DNA from: Nocardioides sp. REDSEA-S33_B3
GTDB lineage: Bacteria > Actinomycetota > Actinomycetes > Propionibacteriales > Nocardioidaceae
NCBI GenBank assembly: GCA_001627335.1
Contig: LUPK01000030.1
Span: 1 to 64,000, forward strand
Direction: 5' to 3'
DNA length: 64,000 bases
Made by a program: the position numbers and the translations under genes. Shown here piece after piece: positions 53,712 to 62,648 of the stretch. Each line of letters starts with the position of its first letter. Position 1 is the first letter of the stretch. The notes beneath the pieces were generated by a model, which made no database searches, was not told the origin of the DNA, and saw only the letters and a list, made by a program, of their open reading frames with translations.

Positions 53712-54359
53712 ATGACTTCCCCAGCGGCCACTTCCGTCACACCGGTCACGTCGGGCACGACTGGCGCGCCGGCCTCGGCCGCTCGCCGCCGCCAGCGCTC
53801 CACCCGGCTGACGGTCGCCACCGTCCTGCTGGTGCTCTCCGCGTCTCTGGTCGCCGCGACCGTCGCCTCCGGGTCCTGGCTGCTGCTGGTCCTGGCCGCC
53901 GCCGGCGCCGTCGTGCTGGGCGCCGCCGCCACCCGCATCACCCACGCCGAGCTCGTGCAGTCGCGCCGCGAGGCCAACCGCGACCGGGCCGAGCAGGCCC
54001 AGGCCTACCGGCGCCTCGCCGAGGAGCGCGCCACCGAGCACGCCGCCCGCGTCGAGGACCTCCGCAGCCGCATCGCTGAGCGCGAGCAGGCGCTCACCGA
54101 CCTCGGGGCCGTCCTCTCCACCACCCAGCGCCACGCCGCCGACGCCTCCCGCGAGCTGGCCTCCGAGCGCCGCCGCGCCGACCGGCTCGACGAGGACCTC
54201 CGCGTCGCCACCCGCGCCCTCGACGCCGCCTCCGAGCAGACCACCGACGCCATCGTCCGGGTCGCCGAGCTCAAGCAGGAGGTCGACGTCCTGCGTGCAG
54301 AGCTCGACTCGGTCACCGCTGCCTGGCACGCGGCCGAGGGGCACCGCAAGCACGCTTGA
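53712..54359 (+). CDS. Membrane-anchored coiled-coil protein
   Basis: A 215-residue protein. A Thr/Ala-rich cytosolic N-terminus is followed by two close hydrophobic segments (VATVLLVLSASLVAATVA and WLLLVLAAAGAVVLGAAAT). A long charged coiled coil fills about 90-210 (repeated ER/AR/LR heptads). The position corresponds to the Ala-rich membrane protein Rv3604c in the mycobacterial fol-pan region. ATG 53712 follows TAACCT by about 7 nt. No enzymatic motif; a structural or division role is only a guess. Confidence 0.78.
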   Translation: MTSPAATSVTPVTSGTTGAPASAARRRQRSTRLTVATVLLVLSASLVAATVASGSWLLLVLAAAGAVVLGAAATRITHAELVQSRREANRDRAEQAQAYRRLAEERATEHAARVEDLRSRIAEREQALTDLGAVLSTTQRHAADASRELASERRRADRLDEDLRVATRALDAASEQTTDAIVRVAELKQEVDVLRAELDSVTAAWHAAEGHRKHA

Positions 54360-54373
54360 AGTCGCCGCGAGCC

Positions 54374-54439
54374 GGGATACGACGCATTCGATTTCCTGCT
54401 TACTGCGCAGTAAGCAGGAAGGGGGATTCGGAGTATCCC
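54374..54439. repeat. 66-bp palindromic element, second copy, inverted
   Basis: Same length and same ends (GGGATAC, GTATCCC) and same TTACTGCGCAGTAA centre (54400-54413) as the element at 20591-20656, in opposite orientation. It starts 15 bp after the preceding stop codon. Confidence 0.88.
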
Positions 54440-54513
54440 GATCGGCCTCCCACCAGTCCCTCCCGCCACACCCGGCCGCAGGGGTGAAGTCGACTACGGC
54501 ATGATGTGGTGCC

Positions 54514-55620
54514 GTGATCCCCGAGGAGAGCCGTTTCGAGAGCGACCCGGAGGAGCTCGTCTCCGACCCGCCCCTGCCTGACGGGTGGGAGATCGGTACG
54601 CCGGACGCCAGCGACCGCTTCGAGGTCGCCCGCCTGACCCACCTGCTGCGCGCCCACGAGCGGCATGGCCGCGGCTGGGCCGGGGCGTCGGTGGATGACG
54701 TGCTGGTCGAGGTGTCCGAGCACGGGCTGCGCACCCGCGAGAACGTCGTGGTCCGCGACCCCGAGGGCCAGATCCAGGCCTGGGGCAGCGTCCACGACCG
54801 CGCCGGCGGCCGGATGCTCTACGTCCACATCGTCTCCCGCGAGCTGGCGCCGCCGATCGCGCGCAAGTGCTCCGACGTGCTCTTCGAGTGGGCCCGCGGA
54901 CAGGCTCGCGCCGTCGGTGCCGCCCGCGGCCTGGACACCCAGCAGATCGACACCGGCGCCTTCGAGGGCGACGACCGCCAGCACGCCTGGCTCGGCAGCG
55001 CCGGCTTCCGCAAGGTCCGCACCTGGTGGCAGATGAGCCGCCCGGTCGAGCCCGAGGAGATCGGGCTGGTGCCCGACCCCGACGAGTGGGAGAAGAAGGG
55101 CGCGCGCTTCCGCCTGGTCGACCGCGAGGGCCAGGGTCTGCCGGACGAGGCCGACCTGCGCGCCGTCCACGACGTGCTCGAGGCGGCCTTCACCGACCAC
55201 TTCAACTCCTTCGAGGAGTCCTTCGGCGAGTTCCTCCACCGCCTGCGCGAGGACCCGGGCCACCGCTGGAACCACTGGTGGCTGGCCGAGCTCGTCGACG
55301 ACGTACCCGAGGGCCTCGAGGCCCCCGAGGGCCGCCACCCCGCGGTCGGCGCCCTCATCGGCACCGTCTCCCACAACGCCACCGGCCCGGACTCCTCCTA
55401 CGTCTCCTACATCGGGGTCGTCGACGGCGCCCGCGGCCGCGGCGTCGCCAAGGGCCTGCTGCGCACCGTCGTCGCCGACGCCGCCCGCCGTGGCCGCGTC
55501 TCGGTGGGCCTCGAGGTCGACGCCGACTCCTCGACGCACGCGCACAAGCTCTACGAGTCGATGGGGTGGCGCACGAAGTACGTCACGCAGTCCTGGCACC
55601 TCGACGTTCCGGTCGAGTGA
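54514..55620 (+). CDS. Tandem-GNAT acetyltransferase
   Basis: A 368-residue protein of two GNAT halves, an architecture like mycothiol synthase. The N-terminal half ends with AWLGSAGFRKVRTWWQMSR. The C-terminal half carries the acetyl-CoA loop VDGARGRGVAKGLLRTVV and SSTHAHKLYESMGWR. It should acetylate an amine substrate. It is not clearly MshD. The GTG at 54514 opens a segment that interrupts the fol-pan gene order. Confidence 0.83.
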   Translation: MIPEESRFESDPEELVSDPPLPDGWEIGTPDASDRFEVARLTHLLRAHERHGRGWAGASVDDVLVEVSEHGLRTRENVVVRDPEGQIQAWGSVHDRAGGRMLYVHIVSRELAPPIARKCSDVLFEWARGQARAVGAARGLDTQQIDTGAFEGDDRQHAWLGSAGFRKVRTWWQMSRPVEPEEIGLVPDPDEWEKKGARFRLVDREGQGLPDEADLRAVHDVLEAAFTDHFNSFEESFGEFLHRLREDPGHRWNHWWLAELVDDVPEGLEAPEGRHPAVGALIGTVSHNATGPDSSYVSYIGVVDGARGRGVAKGLLRTVVADAARRGRVSVGLEVDADSSTHAHKLYESMGWRTKYVTQSWHLDVPVE

Positions 55621-55627
55621 GGATCGG

Positions 55628-55719
55628 CCGGGTTTGTCGGCTGGCCGACAGACCCGGGAGATGGACGACAAAGCTCCGTCGTCCCACTTCCGGGTTCAGC
55701 GGCTAGCCGACAAACCCGG
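55628..55719 (+). repeat. 69-bp palindromic repeat copy C, with an extra half hairpin
   Basis: Bases 55628-55696 match copies A and B in length and layout. A further GGCTAGCCGACAAACCCGG follows to 55719, so the whole can fold back on its first hairpin. It lies between convergent genes, 7 and 11 bp from their stops, as a probable two-way terminator. Confidence 0.88.
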
Positions 55720-55730
55720 CCGGCTCCTGC

Positions 55731-56726
55731 TCACTCCGCCAGGGCTGCCCGCAGCGCCCGGTGCACCCCGGCAGGTGTGAGGACACCGACGAAGGCGGCC
55801 CCGTCGCGGACGCCGACCATCGCGCGGTCCTCGCGCAGCATGGCGGCCAGGGCGTCCTCGAGCGTGGAGTCCAGGTCGATGGCCGCCCCGAGCTGGCCCC
55901 CGGTCACGCCGTCGAGCGGCTCGAGGTCCTCCCGCCGCAGAGGTACGACGCTGAGCCGGCGCAGCCCCGTCTCGGACCCGACGAAGCGGGCGACCGTGTC
56001 GTCCGCGGGGCGGGCGAGCAGGTCCAGCGGGGTCCCGACCTGGGCCAACCGGCCGCCCTCGGCGAAGACCGCGACCCGGTCGCCCATCCGGACCGCCTCG
56101 TCGATGTCGTGGGTGACCATGACGACGGTGGTCCCGAGCCGCTGGGCGAGCTCGCGGAACTCCTCCTGCAGCCGCACCCGCACCACGGGGTCGACGGCCC
56201 CGAACGGCTCGTCCATCAGCAGCAGCGGCGGGTCCGCGGCCAGCGCCCGGGCCACGCCGACCCGTTGCCGCTGGCCCCCGGAGAGCTGGTGGGGGTAGCG
56301 CGGTCCGTGCACGTCGGGCTCGAGCCCGACCAGGTCGAGCAGCTCCTCGGCCCGCAAGCGCGCCTCGGACCGCGACGTCCCGACCAGCACGGGCACGGTC
56401 ATCACGTTGTCGACGACCTTCTGGTGGGGGAACAGCCCGACCTGCTGGATGACGTAGCCGATGCCGCGCCGCAGCTGCACCGGGTCGACCCCGGTGACGT
56501 CCCGGCCGTCGATCTCGATCGTCCCCGTCGTCGGCTCGATCAGCCGGTTGATCATCTTCAGCGTCGTCGACTTGCCGCACCCCGACGGCCCGACCAGCAC
56601 GACGGTCTCGCCCCGGCCGACCTCCAGGTCGAGGTCGTGGACGGCGACGGTCCCGTCGGCGTACCTCTTCCCGACACCCGAGAGCCGGATCATCGGGGTC
56701 GTCTCCGGGGAGCCGGTAGCGTCCAT
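55731..56726 (-). CDS. Glycine betaine/proline-type ABC transporter ATP-binding protein (OpuCA/ProV-like)
   Basis: A 331-residue ABC ATPase with GPSGCGKSTTLKMINRL (the KMINRL ending is typical of osmoprotectant importers), IQQVGLFPHQKV, LSGGQRQRVGVARAL, LLLMDEPFGAVDP and VMVTHDIDEA. The C-terminal 80 residues form a degenerate CBS-like domain (LEDALAAMLREDRAMVGVRDG). It is divergent from its two permeases and binding protein. Its ATG (56726) is only 3 bp from the opposite GTG start. Confidence 0.92.
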   Translation of the reverse strand: MDATGSPETTPMIRLSGVGKRYADGTVAVHDLDLEVGRGETVVLVGPSGCGKSTTLKMINRLIEPTTGTIEIDGRDVTGVDPVQLRRGIGYVIQQVGLFPHQKVVDNVMTVPVLVGTSRSEARLRAEELLDLVGLEPDVHGPRYPHQLSGGQRQRVGVARALAADPPLLLMDEPFGAVDPVVRVRLQEEFRELAQRLGTTVVMVTHDIDEAVRMGDRVAVFAEGGRLAQVGTPLDLLARPADDTVARFVGSETGLRRLSVVPLRREDLEPLDGVTGGQLGAAIDLDSTLEDALAAMLREDRAMVGVRDGAAFVGVLTPAGVHRALRAALAE

Positions 56727-56738
56727 GCGGTGACCCTA
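56717..56738. promoter_or_regulatory. Overlapping divergent leaderless promoters of the osmolyte transporter
   Basis: Plus strand: TAGCGT (56717-56722) lies 7 nt before GTG 56730. Minus strand: TAGGGT (56738-56733) lies 6 nt before ATG 56726. Each -10 box therefore lies inside or at the start codon region of the opposite gene, and there is no room for a leader in either direction. Confidence 0.5.
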
Positions 56739-57509
56739 CTCGCGGCGGCGTCCACCCCCCTGGGATCGAGCCTGGCGCTGAGCACGGCGTCCACGGGCGC
56801 GTCCACGGTCGCCGGCGCGGCGGCCGACACTGCCGACGCCCGCTGCTACAGCCGGCTGGTCAACGAGTGGTTCTGCTGGGACTACGTGCGCGACTACCGC
56901 CCCGAGATCGTCGACGCGACGGTCCAGCACGTCGCGATCACCGTCGCCTCGGTCGCCTTCGGCCTGCTCATCGCCTTCCCGCTCGCGCTGCTCGCCCGCC
57001 GGGTGCCGCGCTTGGAGGGCACGATCCTCGGCGTCAGCACCGGCCTCTACACCGTGCCGTCGATCGCGCTCTTCCCGCTGCTCGTGCCCTTCACCGGGCT
57101 GTCAGCCACCACCGTGGTGATCGGCCTGGGCCTCTACGCCCTCACGATCCTGGTCCGCGCCCTCCTCGAGGGGCTGCGCGCGGTGCCGGAGGAGGCGCGC
57201 GAGGCCGCGCGCGGGCTCGGGTACGGCGAGGGCCGGCTGCTGCTCAAGGTCGAGCTGCCGCTCGCCGTGCCCGTCCTCGTCGCGGGCCTCCGCGTCGCCA
57301 CCGTCTCCACCGTGGCGCTCACGACCGTCGGCAGCCTGGTGTCCTACGGCGGCCTGGGCAACCTCATCCGTGACGGGGTGCAGGGCAACTTCCGCGCCGA
57401 GCTCTTCACCGCCGCCGTGCTGTGCGTGGTGCTGGCCGTCCTCCTCGACGCGCTGCTGGTGCTCACGCGACGGTTCCTGACCCCGTGGCAGCGGGGGGTC
57501 GCGGCATGA
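56730..57509 (+). CDS. Osmolyte ABC transporter permease (OpuCB-like)
   Basis: A 259-residue permease with five to six helices: an N-terminal segment with RLVNEWFCWDYVRDYRPEIV outside the membrane, then ARRVPRLEGTILGVSTGLYTVPSIALF and the EAA loop AREAARGLGYGEGRLLLKVELP. OpuC/YehW-type subunits of glycine betaine, carnitine or choline import show this pattern. It ends ATGA-overlapped with the second permease gene. Confidence 0.88.
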   Translation: MTLLAAASTPLGSSLALSTASTGASTVAGAAADTADARCYSRLVNEWFCWDYVRDYRPEIVDATVQHVAITVASVAFGLLIAFPLALLARRVPRLEGTILGVSTGLYTVPSIALFPLLVPFTGLSATTVVIGLGLYALTILVRALLEGLRAVPEEAREAARGLGYGEGRLLLKVELPLAVPVLVAGLRVATVSTVALTTVGSLVSYGGLGNLIRDGVQGNFRAELFTAAVLCVVLAVLLDALLVLTRRFLTPWQRGVAA

Positions 57510-58288
57510 GGGTGCTGCAGGACGCCTGGCGCTACCTGACCGACGCCGGCAGCTGGACCGGCGACGGCGGCATGCTCGAGCTGCTTGCCCAGCAGCTGCT
57601 GCTGACCGCGGGAGCCCTGGCGCTGGCGCTCGTCCTCGGGCTGCCGCTCGCGCTCTGGCTGGGTCACCTCGGCCGCGGCGGCTTCCTCGCCGTCAACGTC
57701 TCCAACATCGGCCGCGCCATCCCGACCTTCGCGCTGCTCGCGCTGCTGGTCACCGCCGACCCGTGGGGCTGGACGGGGGGCCACTTCCCCGGCACGGCCA
57801 CCCTCGGGCCGTTCGGCCGCGGGGGAGCGGCCACGTTGGTCGCGCTCGCGCTCTTCGCGCTGCCACCGATCATCACCAACGCCTACACCGCGGTCCGCGA
57901 GGTCCCCGAGGACGTCCGGGCCGCCGCCCGCGGCATGGGGATGAGCGGCGCCCAGGTCTTCCGGCGCGCGGAGTGGCCGCTGGCGCTGCCGCTGGTGGCC
58001 TCCGGCGTACGCCTGGCGCTGGTGCAGGTTTGGGCCACCGCCACCATCGCCGCGCTCGTGGCGGGGCCGGGGCTGGGGCGGGTGATCACCGACGGCTTCT
58101 TCCGTACGCAGTACGGCAAGGGCATCGCCGGCGCGATCGTGGTCGCCGCGGTCGCGCTGGTGCTCGAGCTCACGGCGGCGTGGGTGCAGCGGGCCGTCAC
58201 GCCGCCGGGGACGCCCGGGGCGCGCGCGTCCGGCGCACGGACGGGTGAGAGCGAGCCGTCGGCGCAGGCCCCTACGGTGGAACCATGA
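57506..58288 (+). CDS. Osmolyte ABC transporter permease (OpuCD-like)
   Basis: A 260-residue second permease: VNVSNIGRAIPTFALLALL is the family hallmark (P-T-x-A-L-L), with EAA loop VRAAARGMGMSGAQVFRRAEWP and TIAALVAGPGLGRVITDGF. It pairs with the preceding permease. Start and stop both overlap neighbours as ATGA. Confidence 0.9.
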   Translation: MRVLQDAWRYLTDAGSWTGDGGMLELLAQQLLLTAGALALALVLGLPLALWLGHLGRGGFLAVNVSNIGRAIPTFALLALLVTADPWGWTGGHFPGTATLGPFGRGGAATLVALALFALPPIITNAYTAVREVPEDVRAAARGMGMSGAQVFRRAEWPLALPLVASGVRLALVQVWATATIAALVAGPGLGRVITDGFFRTQYGKGIAGAIVVAAVALVLELTAAWVQRAVTPPGTPGARASGARTGESEPSAQAPTVEP

Positions 58289-59241
58289 CGCTGCGACGCT
58301 CTCTCCTGCGCACGGCCGCCTCCGGGCTGGCCGTCGGCACCCTGCTCCTCGCCTCGGCCTGTGCCGGCGACGACCTCGCCTCCGACACCGGGTCCGACGA
58401 CGCCCCCTCCGGTGGCGGCGGCCCGGTGACCATCGCCAGCCAGTCCTTCCCGGAGGCCGCGCTGGTCACCTCGATGTACGAACTGCTGCTCTCCGACGCC
58501 GGCTACGAGCCGACCGTGAAGCTCGTCGACGCCCGCGACGCCTACATGTCCGACTTCCCCGGCTCGGTCGACGTCGTCCCGGAGTACGTCGGCGGCATCG
58601 TCAACTTCCTCAACAGCCGTGACGGCGGCGACTCCGCCGAGCCGTTCGTGGCCGGTGACGGCCAGGAGCTCGCCGACCAGGGCAGCGACCTGCTCGACGA
58701 CGCCGGCATCACCCTGCTCGAGCTCTCCGAGGCCACCGACACCAACGCCTTCTTCGTCACCCAGGAGCGGGCCGAGGAGGAGGGCTGGAGCGCGCTGTCC
58801 GACCTCGAGGGCGAGTCGCTCGTGCTCGCCGCGGCTCCCGACTGCGAGGGGCGCCTCGACTGCGGCGCCGGCCTCACCGACGACTACGGCATCGAGCTGA
58901 CCAAGATCCTGCCGCTGGGCTACGCCTCCGACCAGACCTACCAGTCGGTCCTCGACGGCGAGTCCGACCTGGGCCTGACCTCCACCACCGACGGCACCCT
59001 GGACTCCCTCGGCCTCGTCGTGCTCGACGACGACCGCGAGATCCAGCCCGCGCAGAACCTCGTGCCCGCCGTCTCCGACGAGTTCCTCGAGGCCAACCCC
59101 GACGTCGCCGACGTCCTCAACCCGCTGATGGCCGCGCTGACCACCGAGAAGCTCACCGAGCTCAACGGCCGCATCACCGTCGACCGCGAGCAGACCGAGG
59201 ACGTCGCCCGCGACTTCCTGGAGTCCGAGGGGCTCCTCTGA
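58285..59241 (+). CDS. Osmolyte-binding lipoprotein (OpuCC/ProX-like)
   Basis: A 318-residue lipoprotein (lipobox LASAC) with an OpuAC-type domain: VTIASQSFPEAALVTSMYELLL, DVVPEYVGGIVNFL, YASDQTYQSVLDGESDLGLT. It binds the osmoprotectant outside the cell and delivers it to the two permeases. ATGA overlap with the upstream permease shows a tight operon. Confidence 0.92.
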   Translation: MTLRRSLLRTAASGLAVGTLLLASACAGDDLASDTGSDDAPSGGGGPVTIASQSFPEAALVTSMYELLLSDAGYEPTVKLVDARDAYMSDFPGSVDVVPEYVGGIVNFLNSRDGGDSAEPFVAGDGQELADQGSDLLDDAGITLLELSEATDTNAFFVTQERAEEEGWSALSDLEGESLVLAAAPDCEGRLDCGAGLTDDYGIELTKILPLGYASDQTYQSVLDGESDLGLTSTTDGTLDSLGLVVLDDDREIQPAQNLVPAVSDEFLEANPDVADVLNPLMAALTTEKLTELNGRITVDREQTEDVARDFLESEGLL

Positions 59242-59265
59242 CCTGAGGAGCCAGCGTGTCGGTCG

Positions 59266-59413
59266 GCGTCCGCGGCGCGGACGGCGGCCGGCACCCCTCC
59301 CCGGAGGAGGGTGGATGGGCCTGGCCCCCGGCTCGTGAGGGACGAGCGAGACGGGTGGTTCCGACGAAGGGGAGGGGGGTGCCGGTTGCCGGGAGCGCCC
59401 CCGACGCCGACCC
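59266..59413 (+). repeat. Long GC-rich intergenic repeat, copy D
   Basis: Contains an exact 21-base core (59309-59329, GGGTGGATGG...GGCCCCC) plus flanking GCGCGGACGGC, GACGAAGG, GGTGGTTCC and GGGAGCG blocks shared in the same order with 62649-62781. It lies between convergent genes and contains nested palindromes (GGGCCTGGCCC). Confidence 0.75.
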
Positions 59414-59426
59414 GCCCGCCGGCCCC

Positions 59427-60524
59427 TCACTCCCCGGGTCGCACCTCCAGCGCGGCCCGGGGCAGCGTGGCCCGGTCGAGGAACGGCACGTCGAGCAGCT
59501 CTCCCTCCGGCGTACGCCGCCGCCCGATCGGACCGAGGGCACGCTGCCGCATGACCAGCTCGGCCTCCTCGCGGCGGCCCTGCTCGACCAGGTAGCCGCA
59601 CAGCCGGTGCACCGGCGGCAGGATCGACCTGGTCAGCGACCGGTCGCCGCCCCAGATCCCGAGCACCCCGTCGCGCAGCAGCGCCCACCACTCGTCGGTG
59701 CAGCCGGGGATCTCGGTGAAGTAGCGGTGCATGTCGCCGGCGAGCACCTTCTCCCGCAGCACCTTGAGCACCTTCGGGTCGCCGTAGTCCTCGACGGCGG
59801 CCAGGGCCATCTGCTTGGTGCGCCACCGGTCGCGCAGGTCCTCCAGCGACGAGCGCTGCTGGGTGATCGAGGAGCCGTCGACCCGGATCCGCCAGTGGTA
59901 GACGACGTCCGGCACGACCCCGAAGCGCCGCGAGGCGAGGTAGGCCCGCGTGGTCGTCGGCTGGTCCTCGTAGCGCACGCCCACCGGCCACGACAGGTCC
60001 GCGCGGTCCCAGAACTCCCGGCGGAACAGCTTGTTCCACGCGAACACATCGCCGAGGATCTCGGGGTGCTGGTCGATGAAGGCCATCCGCCGCGGGTGCA
60101 GCCGCTTCATCCACCGCGGCTCCTCGAGCCGGTCGCCCTCCCACCGAGCGATCGAGCCGGTCACGAAGTCGGCGCCGCGGCGCAGCTGGCGCCACATCAC
60201 GTCGTACGCCGTCGGCGGCACGACGTCGTCGCTGTCGGCGAAGGCGAGCAGCTCGCCCGTGGCGGCCTCGGTGCCGGCGTTGCGGGCGGCACCGAGGCCG
60301 TGGTTGTCGGTGTGGATCACCCGGATCCGGCCGGGGTGGGCGGCGGCGTAGGAGTCGGCGACCACGCCGGTGGAGTCGGTCGATCCGTCGTCGACGACCA
60401 CGATCTCGAGGGGGGAGTAGGTCTGTGCGAGCAGGCTGTCGAGGCACTCGCCGAGGTAGTCCTCGACGTCGTAGGCCGGCACCACGACCGACAGCAGCGG
60501 ACGGGCCCGACGCCAGAGACTCAT
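59427..60524 (-). CDS. Glycosyltransferase family 2
   Basis: A 365-residue GT-A enzyme: LSVVVPAYDVEDYLGECLDSLLAQTY, VVVDDGSTDSTG, GLGAARNAGTEAATGELLAFADSDD. It has the C-terminal extension seen in teichoic-acid and CDP-glycerol-linked family 2 enzymes (WRIRVDGSSITQQRSS). It has no membrane helix. It transfers a sugar to a surface glycan or lipid; donor and acceptor unknown. It is divergent from the sulfotransferase. Confidence 0.9.
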   Translation of the reverse strand: MSLWRRARPLLSVVVPAYDVEDYLGECLDSLLAQTYSPLEIVVVDDGSTDSTGVVADSYAAAHPGRIRVIHTDNHGLGAARNAGTEAATGELLAFADSDDVVPPTAYDVMWRQLRRGADFVTGSIARWEGDRLEEPRWMKRLHPRRMAFIDQHPEILGDVFAWNKLFRREFWDRADLSWPVGVRYEDQPTTTRAYLASRRFGVVPDVVYHWRIRVDGSSITQQRSSLEDLRDRWRTKQMALAAVEDYGDPKVLKVLREKVLAGDMHRYFTEIPGCTDEWWALLRDGVLGIWGGDRSLTRSILPPVHRLCGYLVEQGRREEAELVMRQRALGPIGRRRTPEGELLDVPFLDRATLPRAALEVRPGE

Positions 60525-60579
60525 GCGAGAACGCTAGCGGTGCGGGTCGGAGGGCCTCAGGCGGATAGAGTCCCCTCCC

Positions 60580-61695
60580 GTGAGTGCCCAGCCTGACGCC
60601 TTCACCGTGCCCGCCGACCCCGACCCGATGTCGTATGACCGCAAGGTCCTCTTCGTCGCGGGCGCCGGACGCTCCGGCACCAGCACCATGGCCGGGCTGA
60701 TGAAGATCATGGGGCTGCACGTCCCGCAGCCCGAGGTCGAGCCGGACGAGACCAACCCCAAGGGCTTCGCCGAGCCCGCGTGGGCCGTCGAGCACCACTC
60801 GCGCCTGCTGCGCGAGGCGGTCGTGCAGGTCAGCGACAGCCGTCCCGACGCGTGGTTCGAGACCGGTCGCGTCTCCACCCGCGAGCCCGAGCGGATCAGG
60901 ACCGCCGAGTGGCTCGAGGGGCACTTCGCGGTCAACCCCGAGCTGGTCGTCAAGGATCCGAGGCTGAGCTGGTTCCTCTCGCTGTGGCGCGTGGCCGCGA
61001 TCCGCTGCGGTGCCACCCCCGTCTTCGCCACGATGCTGCGCCCGCCCAGCGAGGTCGTCGGCTCGAAGCAGAAGTACTACGCCAACCGTCTCGGCTCGGC
61101 CCACCTGGCCGCCAGCTGGCTCAACATGCTGCTGCACACCGAGCGCGCCACCCGCGAGTCGGTCGCCGACGGCGGTCGGGTCTTCATCCGGTACGGCGAC
61201 CTGCTCGACGACTGGACCAAGGCCGTCATGTACACCGGCGAGCAGCTCGGCCTCCAGCACATCCTGCACGCCAAGTCCGAGCGGATCCGCGACGCGCACC
61301 GCTTCGTCGACCCCGGTCTGCGCCGCGTCTCCGGCAGCCTCGACGACCTCGGTCTCCCCAAGCGCCTGCACGAGCTGGTCGCCGACACCTGGACCGAGCT
61401 CAACAAGCTCGCCGACGAGGGTGGCGACACCCCCGAGGTGCACGAGGCGCTCGACCAGCTGCGCGAGGGGTACGTCGAGCTCTACGAGGAGTCCGAGGCC
61501 ATCTCACGCTCCTCGGTCGTGGCCGCCGAGCAGAAGACCCGCCGCGGCCGCGAGAAGCCCGGCAAGGAGGGCGCCGCCCCCGTCGAGGCCGGCGAGCCGT
61601 CGTACGCCGCCGACAAGCTGCCGCACGGCCTGCGCGCCGCCATCCCGCCGGGCGTGCGCCGTGGGCTGCGCAAGGCCGTCGGCCGCGAGCGCTGA
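60580..61695 (+). CDS. Sulfotransferase-family protein
   Basis: A 371-residue cytosolic protein. The 5'-phosphosulfate-binding loop is AGRSGTSTMAGLM near residue 29, and the 3'-phosphate region may be VKDPRLSWFLSLWR. It should transfer sulfate from PAPS to a carbohydrate or lipid acceptor, in keeping with flanking glycosyltransferases. The C-terminal 70 residues are charged and Lys/Arg-rich. GTG 60580 follows TAGAGT by 8 nt. Confidence 0.82.
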   Translation: MSAQPDAFTVPADPDPMSYDRKVLFVAGAGRSGTSTMAGLMKIMGLHVPQPEVEPDETNPKGFAEPAWAVEHHSRLLREAVVQVSDSRPDAWFETGRVSTREPERIRTAEWLEGHFAVNPELVVKDPRLSWFLSLWRVAAIRCGATPVFATMLRPPSEVVGSKQKYYANRLGSAHLAASWLNMLLHTERATRESVADGGRVFIRYGDLLDDWTKAVMYTGEQLGLQHILHAKSERIRDAHRFVDPGLRRVSGSLDDLGLPKRLHELVADTWTELNKLADEGGDTPEVHEALDQLREGYVELYEESEAISRSSVVAAEQKTRRGREKPGKEGAAPVEAGEPSYAADKLPHGLRAAIPPGVRRGLRKAVGRER

Positions 61696-61723
61696 GCCCG
61701 ACCCACCACCAGGACGGAGCAGC

Positions 61724-62638
61724 GTGAACGCGATCCGCAACCCCCAGGGCCTCACCAACCTCGAGGGCCACACCGACTTCGACATCACCTGGCCGTGGAA
61801 CCGCCCCGGCGGCCTGCGGGCCGGCGCCACCGCGGTGCTGCGGGTCAAGGACGAGGCGCCGTCGCTGCCCTTCGTGCTCCCGCCGCTGCTGCGGGCCACC
61901 GACCACGTGATCGTGGTCGACAACGGCTCCACCGACGGCACCCCCGAGGTCGCGGCCGAGACGGCCGCGAAGGCGGGCCTGGCCGACAAGCTGACCCAGG
62001 CGTCGTACCCCTTCGAGGTCGCGCGCGCCGGCGCCGAGCACCTCGGCCAGCACGAGCTGTCGGTGCACTCGCTGTCCTACTTCTACAACTGGTGCTTCTC
62101 GCTGGTGCAGACGCGCTACTCGTGGAAGTGGGACGGCGACATGGTCCTCACCACCGAGGGCGAGGTCTCGCTGTCGGACCTGACCTGGCAGATCGGCGGC
62201 GTCCAGTCGATCATCCGCGTCCCGCGCCACGGCCTCTACCTCGACTCCGACTCCCACGGCTACCTCGACCTCGGCCTGCGCAACGCCGAGGAGTGGGGCT
62301 ACCCCGTCGGACCGGACTTCGTGTTCACCAAGGCCTTCGAGTGGGAGATCCGCAGCACGCCGGAGCAGTGCCGCTCCATCGGTCTGCCGCAGGGGCTGTG
62401 CGTGGAGCTGAAGTACCTCGACGGCGACGAGTTCGCCCACTGGACCGACCCCGAGTCCTTCGCGACCTCCTGGCGCAACCGCCGCAAGCGCCGCGAGTGG
62501 GCCGTCTTCCACGCCCTCAAGGAGGGCCAGCTGCCCCCGGGCGTCCACGAGATCACCGCCCCCGACGGCGTCCACATCGTCGACCACGTCACGAAGACCT
62601 GGCTGCCCCGCGCCCCGCGCCCGCTCGAGGTGGGCTGA
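61724..62638 (+). CDS. Glycosyltransferase family 2-like protein
   Basis: A 304-residue GT-A-type protein: AVLRVKDEAPSLPFVLPPLL, VIVVDNGSTDGTPEV, and the metal-binding DGDMVL (WKWDGDMVLTTEGE). Later sequence (LPRAPRPLEVG end) is unremarkable. It lies 29 bp after the sulfotransferase with GGACGGAGC as ribosome site, so both are co-transcribed and probably modify the same glycan. Confidence 0.85.
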   Translation: MNAIRNPQGLTNLEGHTDFDITWPWNRPGGLRAGATAVLRVKDEAPSLPFVLPPLLRATDHVIVVDNGSTDGTPEVAAETAAKAGLADKLTQASYPFEVARAGAEHLGQHELSVHSLSYFYNWCFSLVQTRYSWKWDGDMVLTTEGEVSLSDLTWQIGGVQSIIRVPRHGLYLDSDSHGYLDLGLRNAEEWGYPVGPDFVFTKAFEWEIRSTPEQCRSIGLPQGLCVELKYLDGDEFAHWTDPESFATSWRNRRKRREWAVFHALKEGQLPPGVHEITAPDGVHIVDHVTKTWLPRAPRPLEVG

Positions 62639-62648
62639 GCCCACAGCG

